Part shown: in pieces, positions 61,289 through 64,000 of the stretch
Layout of the letters: each line of letters begins with the position of its first letter
How positions within the stretch are numbered: the stretch's first letter is position 1
Assembly (NCBI GenBank): GCA_963741995.1
Contig: CAVUKI010000011.1
Coordinates: 1-64,000 of the forward strand
Source of the DNA: Bog-473 sp963741995
Lineage (GTDB): Bacteria; Actinomycetota; Acidimicrobiia; Acidimicrobiales; RAAP-2
Reading direction: 5' to 3'
Length of the DNA: 64,000 nucleotides
Notes under the pieces: generated by a model
What the model was told of the DNA's origin: nothing
What the model saw: only the letters and a program-made list of their open reading frames with translations
The model's database searches: none
Program-made: the position numbers and the translations under genes

Positions 61289-62659
61289 TCAGCTGGCCAT
61301 GATGGGTTCCATGCCGCCCGACGTCGACCCCGCCGCGATCCCGTTGCGCAGCGCCTGCAGGGCGCCGACAAAGATCTCGGAGAAGGTAGGGAAAGGCTGG
61401 ATCGTGTCGGCGAGGACGTCGAGTGCGATGTGGGCGCGGATCGCCAGCGTGGCCTGCTGGAGCCATTCACCCGCCTCGGGGCCAAGCGCGTAGGCACCGG
61501 TCAGTCGCTCGCCGTCGCTGAGCAGCGTGAGAAATCCCTTGTCGTCGGCATACGCGCGCTCGTACGTCGCAATCTTTGCGATTTCCGTGATGGGGATCGT
61601 GGCACTGAAGCGGGCGGACACCGCACCGACCGCCGCTGCCTGGGGGTCCGTGTAGACAACCCGCGGGACGGCCTCGTAGTTGGCTTTTCTGGGGGTCCCG
61701 AGGATGTTCGCCGCGACCACCTCGCCCTGGTACTTGCCGACGTGGGTCAGCGGCCAGATCCCGTTGACGTCTCCGATTGCCCACAGACCCTCTGCCGCGC
61801 GGAGGTGCGCGTCGACCGGAACCCCGTGCGCGTCCTCCTCGACGCCGACCGTGTCGAGCCCGAGTCCGCGTACCCGCGGACGCCGTCCGGTTGCGACCAG
61901 GATGCGATCACCCTTCAGTTCGCGCCCGTCGTCCAGTTCGAGGACGTAATCCTCCCCGTCACGCCGCGCCGCGATTGCATTTGCCGAGAGCACGAGCTCA
62001 ATGCCTTCGCTCGCGAGCGCCGCTCCGAGCGCCTCACCCAGGGGCGCCGGCTCTCGGCCCAGCAGGTGCTCGGCCATGTCGGTGATGACCACCTCGCCGC
62101 CGAGTCGGCGAACGACCTGACCCATTTCCACGCCGACGGGCCCACCGCCCAGAATGAGCAGGCGGCGCGGAATAGCCTTCATGGAGGTCGCGTCGCGGCT
62201 GCCCCAAATGCCCTCGAGGTCGCGCAGACCTTTGACTGGTGGCACGACCGGATCGGCGCCGTTCGCCAGGACGATATGGTCGGCCGTGTGGCGCACGCCG
62301 TCCACCTCGACGATGCCCGGGCCTGCCAGCCGACCAGAGCCGCGAAGAAGGTCGATTCCGTGATCGGCCAGCCAACGCTCCTGCCCGGCATCGGAGTAGT
62401 CGGAGACCATGAAGTCACGCCAGGCAAAGACGGCCTCCACATCCAATTCCGCGCTCGAGACCGCTGCCCGCGCTCCGTGCACGGCTTCGCCCGGCCGCAG
62501 CAGCGTCTTCGACGGGATGCACGCCCAATATGAGCATTCTCCCCCGACGAGCTCCCGCTCGACGACGGCAACGCGCAAGCCGCCCTCCGCCAAGGCGCCC
62601 GCACAGTGCTCGCCCGGCGAGCCTCCGCCGAGCACGATGACGTCGTAGTCGCTGGTCAT
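61289..62659 (-). CDS. pyridine nucleotide-disulfide oxidoreductase
   Basis: 456 residues. FAD-binding MTSDYDVIVLGGGSPGEHCAGALAEGG; redox disulfide GGECSYWACIPSKTLL (CxxxxC); NAD(P)-binding LLILGGGPVGVEMGQVVRRLG; AIGDVNGIWPLTHVGKYQGE. The dihydrolipoamide-dehydrogenase-type His in HPTxxE is changed (IQPFPTFSE), so the usual acid-base partner is missing. May act on another disulfide or quinone. Start ATG overlaps the stop of the 55-aa gene (ATGA). Confidence 0.82.
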   Translation of the reverse strand: MTSDYDVIVLGGGSPGEHCAGALAEGGLRVAVVERELVGGECSYWACIPSKTLLRPGEAVHGARAAVSSAELDVEAVFAWRDFMVSDYSDAGQERWLADHGIDLLRGSGRLAGPGIVEVDGVRHTADHIVLANGADPVVPPVKGLRDLEGIWGSRDATSMKAIPRRLLILGGGPVGVEMGQVVRRLGGEVVITDMAEHLLGREPAPLGEALGAALASEGIELVLSANAIAARRDGEDYVLELDDGRELKGDRILVATGRRPRVRGLGLDTVGVEEDAHGVPVDAHLRAAEGLWAIGDVNGIWPLTHVGKYQGEVVAANILGTPRKANYEAVPRVVYTDPQAAAVGAVSARFSATIPITEIAKIATYERAYADDKGFLTLLSDGERLTGAYALGPEAGEWLQQATLAIRAHIALDVLADTIQPFPTFSEIFVGALQALRNGIAAGSTSGGMEPIMAS

Positions 62660-62823
62660 GTCGGAAGCTCTTCCCCAGCCTGTTCGCGAACCATGTAGAG
62701 GGCGTACCAGTCAGGCCAGTCCGGGTCGGCTTTTCCGATACGTTGCTCGTGTTGGCCGTGGGCTTCGGCCGCCCGTCGAAGAGCGCTCGCAACGTCATCC
62801 ACGGACTCGTACGTCGTGGCCAT
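62656..62823 (-). CDS. 55-aa conserved small protein
   Basis: ATG 62823. MATTYESVDDVASALRRAAEAHGQHEQRIGKADPDWPDWYALYMVREQAGEELPT. An amphipathic helix followed by DPDWPDWYALYMV is a pattern I recall from small actinobacterial proteins encoded beside oxidoreductases and VOC proteins. No function known to me. The stop overlaps the oxidoreductase start, 12 bp downstream of the VOC gene, so all three form one operon. Confidence 0.7.
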   Translation of the reverse strand: MATTYESVDDVASALRRAAEAHGQHEQRIGKADPDWPDWYALYMVREQAGEELPT

Positions 62824-62835
62824 GAGGTTCTCCTT

Positions 62836-63312
62836 TCAGCGACCCGGCAGGCGAGTCTTTATCTCCTGGAGGATCCAGCCGTTGCCGTCCGGATCACTGA
62901 AGGCGGCGAACGAGCCGTAGTCGGCATGTTCCGGGGCCGGGCCGTCGACGCGCCCTTGCGTCCCTGAGTGATGGAAGACCCCCGTCACATCGTGGAAGGT
63001 CTCGCTCACCTCGACACCTCGCTCGAGAAGGTCGGCGCGGGCGGTGTCGATGTCGTAGACCGTGAGTTGCAAGCCTTCGAATGAGCCAGCCGGGGCGCTC
63101 GTCAGGCCTTTGCCGAAGATGATCGAGCAGGCCGAGCCAGGTGGTGTGAGCTGCACGACCCTGTAGTCGTCGTCCTTTGCGAGATCGGCGTCCAGCCGCC
63201 ACCCGAGAGACTCGTAGAAGTGCTTTGCTCGGTCGACGTCGGTGACCGGCAGGACCACGACCTCGAGCCTGAAGTCTCCGACGTTCACCGGCTCGCTGCC
63301 AGCCGTGCTCAT
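62836..63312 (-). CDS. VOC-family (glyoxalase-like) protein
   Basis: 158 residues from ATG 63312 preceded by GAGAGG; codons to 63438 are upstream of it without a site. One VOC module pair: FRLEVVVLPVTDVDRAKHFYESLGWRLDADLAKDDDYRVVQLTPPGSACSIIF and GLQLTVYDIDTARADLLERGVEVSETFHD, ending AAFSDPDGNGWILQEI with the typical metal-side Glu. Could be a glyoxalase, a resistance protein or a binding protein. First gene of the operon with the small protein and the oxidoreductase. Confidence 0.8.
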   Translation of the reverse strand: MSTAGSEPVNVGDFRLEVVVLPVTDVDRAKHFYESLGWRLDADLAKDDDYRVVQLTPPGSACSIIFGKGLTSAPAGSFEGLQLTVYDIDTARADLLERGVEVSETFHDVTGVFHHSGTQGRVDGPAPEHADYGSFAAFSDPDGNGWILQEIKTRLPGR

Positions 63313-63816
63313 CTCAGCCTCTCTTCGTTTGGGCCTGCACTGATTGGACGACGCAGCAGGGTCCGACGCAAAATCGCGACGATGTTGGAGGGTAGGCCCT
63401 GCTGGTTGGCCCTTGGGCGGTGGGGCGACCGACAGCACCTCACTGCGTGTGCGTTCACCTTTCCTCGCCTATGAGGGAAAGTCAAGGGTCGTGTCGAGGG
63501 CGCCATTTCGGATGTCGCCTGTGCCCTGCGAAGAGCCTGGCGGTGCGCCACATGGCCGGATCCGAGACTGGCCGCCGCGCGCGGATGGCGGGATCCAGGC
63601 ACGCTCGCGCCACGCTGTCGTGCCGACTCTCCCCAAGAGTCAATCCGAAAGCCCGAGGATGTCGGTTCGGGCCGGATACTGTTTGGGGTGGGTTCGATGA
63701 GGGGCGTCTCGGGAAAGGGTCGGCTGAGCGAAGCGACCTGGTATCCGTCGTCGGGCGCGCACTGTCCGGAGTCCTTCTGTTCGTGAGCCAAGAGCCAGCC
63801 TCGGGTGTGGAGAGCC
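63313..63816. other. 504-bp gap, no gene seen
   Basis: Open frames here have no family signature, no ribosome site and irregular codon use. GGATCC-centred short repeats near 63558 and 63590 are too small to call. Probably the divergent promoter region of the VOC operon and the DUF202 gene. Confidence 0.4.
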
Positions 63817-64000
63817 GTGTCTGATCAGGACTCGAGCTGGGAGTCGGAAACGAACGCAGACGGCGGTACGGAGCCCCTCGGCCCTTCGGTCAGCGGAGGG
63901 GCGACAGCAGATGGGGACGATGAGCCCGACGTGCGGTTCACCTACGCCAACGAGCGGACATTCCTGGCATGGAACCGGACGGCCCTGGCGCTGATTGCGA
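63817..64000 (+). CDS. DUF202 (YidH-type) membrane protein, 5' part
   Basis: GTG 63817, four bases after GGAG. An acidic, low-complexity N-terminal tail of about 40 residues, then DVRFTYANERTFLAWNRTALALIA, the conserved opening of the DUF202/YidH family, which precedes its first helix. Cut by the window edge at residue 61. Small inner-membrane protein of unknown role. Confidence 0.75.
   Translation, partial: MSDQDSSWESETNADGGTEPLGPSVSGGATADGDDEPDVRFTYANERTFLAWNRTALALIA

Noticed and set aside
63309..63791. 160-residue minus frame before the VOC gene
   Set aside because: Atypical composition and no recognisable domain; it covers the VOC promoter region.

Overview
The window is high-GC DNA from an actinobacterium, probably an Acidimicrobiia-like lineage. 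The lineage is inferred from gene content: a mycothiol-dependent-type isomerase, F420/FMN split-barrel proteins, an Rpf-like protein, a class III cyclase-AAA-TPR regulator, several P450/SDR/TetR catabolic blocks, and leaderless or GTG/TTG starts. There is no rRNA, no intact tRNA and no CRISPR array. The layout is a mosaic of short functional modules.

Layout. 0.2-11.2 kb is a decaying stretch: a DUF4118 protein, an NhaA-DsbA fusion, an IS1380-type transposase, PsiE, pirin, an MFS exporter, YceI, an XRE/MmyB regulator and a DUF3303 protein, most of them carrying single-base frameshifts. 11.6-19.6 kb is an intact minus-strand catabolic operon: a branched-chain-type ABC importer (binding protein, two permeases, a fused LivG-LivF ATPase), a split-barrel flavin protein, a FAH-family hydrolase and a type I extradiol dioxygenase. 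A TetR gene is divergent from it across a perfect operator. 19.8-22.1 kb holds three broken genes. 22.3-24.7 kb has a dienoyl-CoA-reductase-like SDR and an acyl-CoA carboxylase beta subunit. 24.8-28.1 kb is one large cyclase/ATPase/TPR regulator. 28.5-32.8 kb is a TetR regulon (SDR, P450, amine-dehydrogenase-like enzyme, SnoaL-like protein, TetR) with the same palindrome in front of each transcription unit. 33-38 kb is mixed. 38.5-48.6 kb holds an acyl-ACP desaturase, a glycosyltransferase/GH130 cluster, a methyltransferase and a GH15 enzyme. 48.8-54.3 kb is mixed and partly decayed. 55.4-58.2 kb is a prenyl-lipid/quinone-type trio. 59.8-63.3 kb is a redox block. A DUF202 protein runs off the right edge.

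The most unusual signal is a dispersed intergenic repeat. About nine copies end in the 3' half of tRNA-Gly(GCC), through the T-arm, acceptor strand and encoded CCA. Seven copies with a clear body are 141-157 bp and begin with a GTAGAGCGCTCTAC-type palindrome, one lacks a recognisable palindrome, and one is internally deleted. There are also several solo or half copies. Every copy lies on the + strand whatever the direction of neighbouring genes, roughly every 5 kb, always between modules, and several lie beside truncated gene remnants. No copy has a recognisable tRNA 5' half. This looks like a tRNA-derived mobile or recombination element and is the best candidate for something undescribed.
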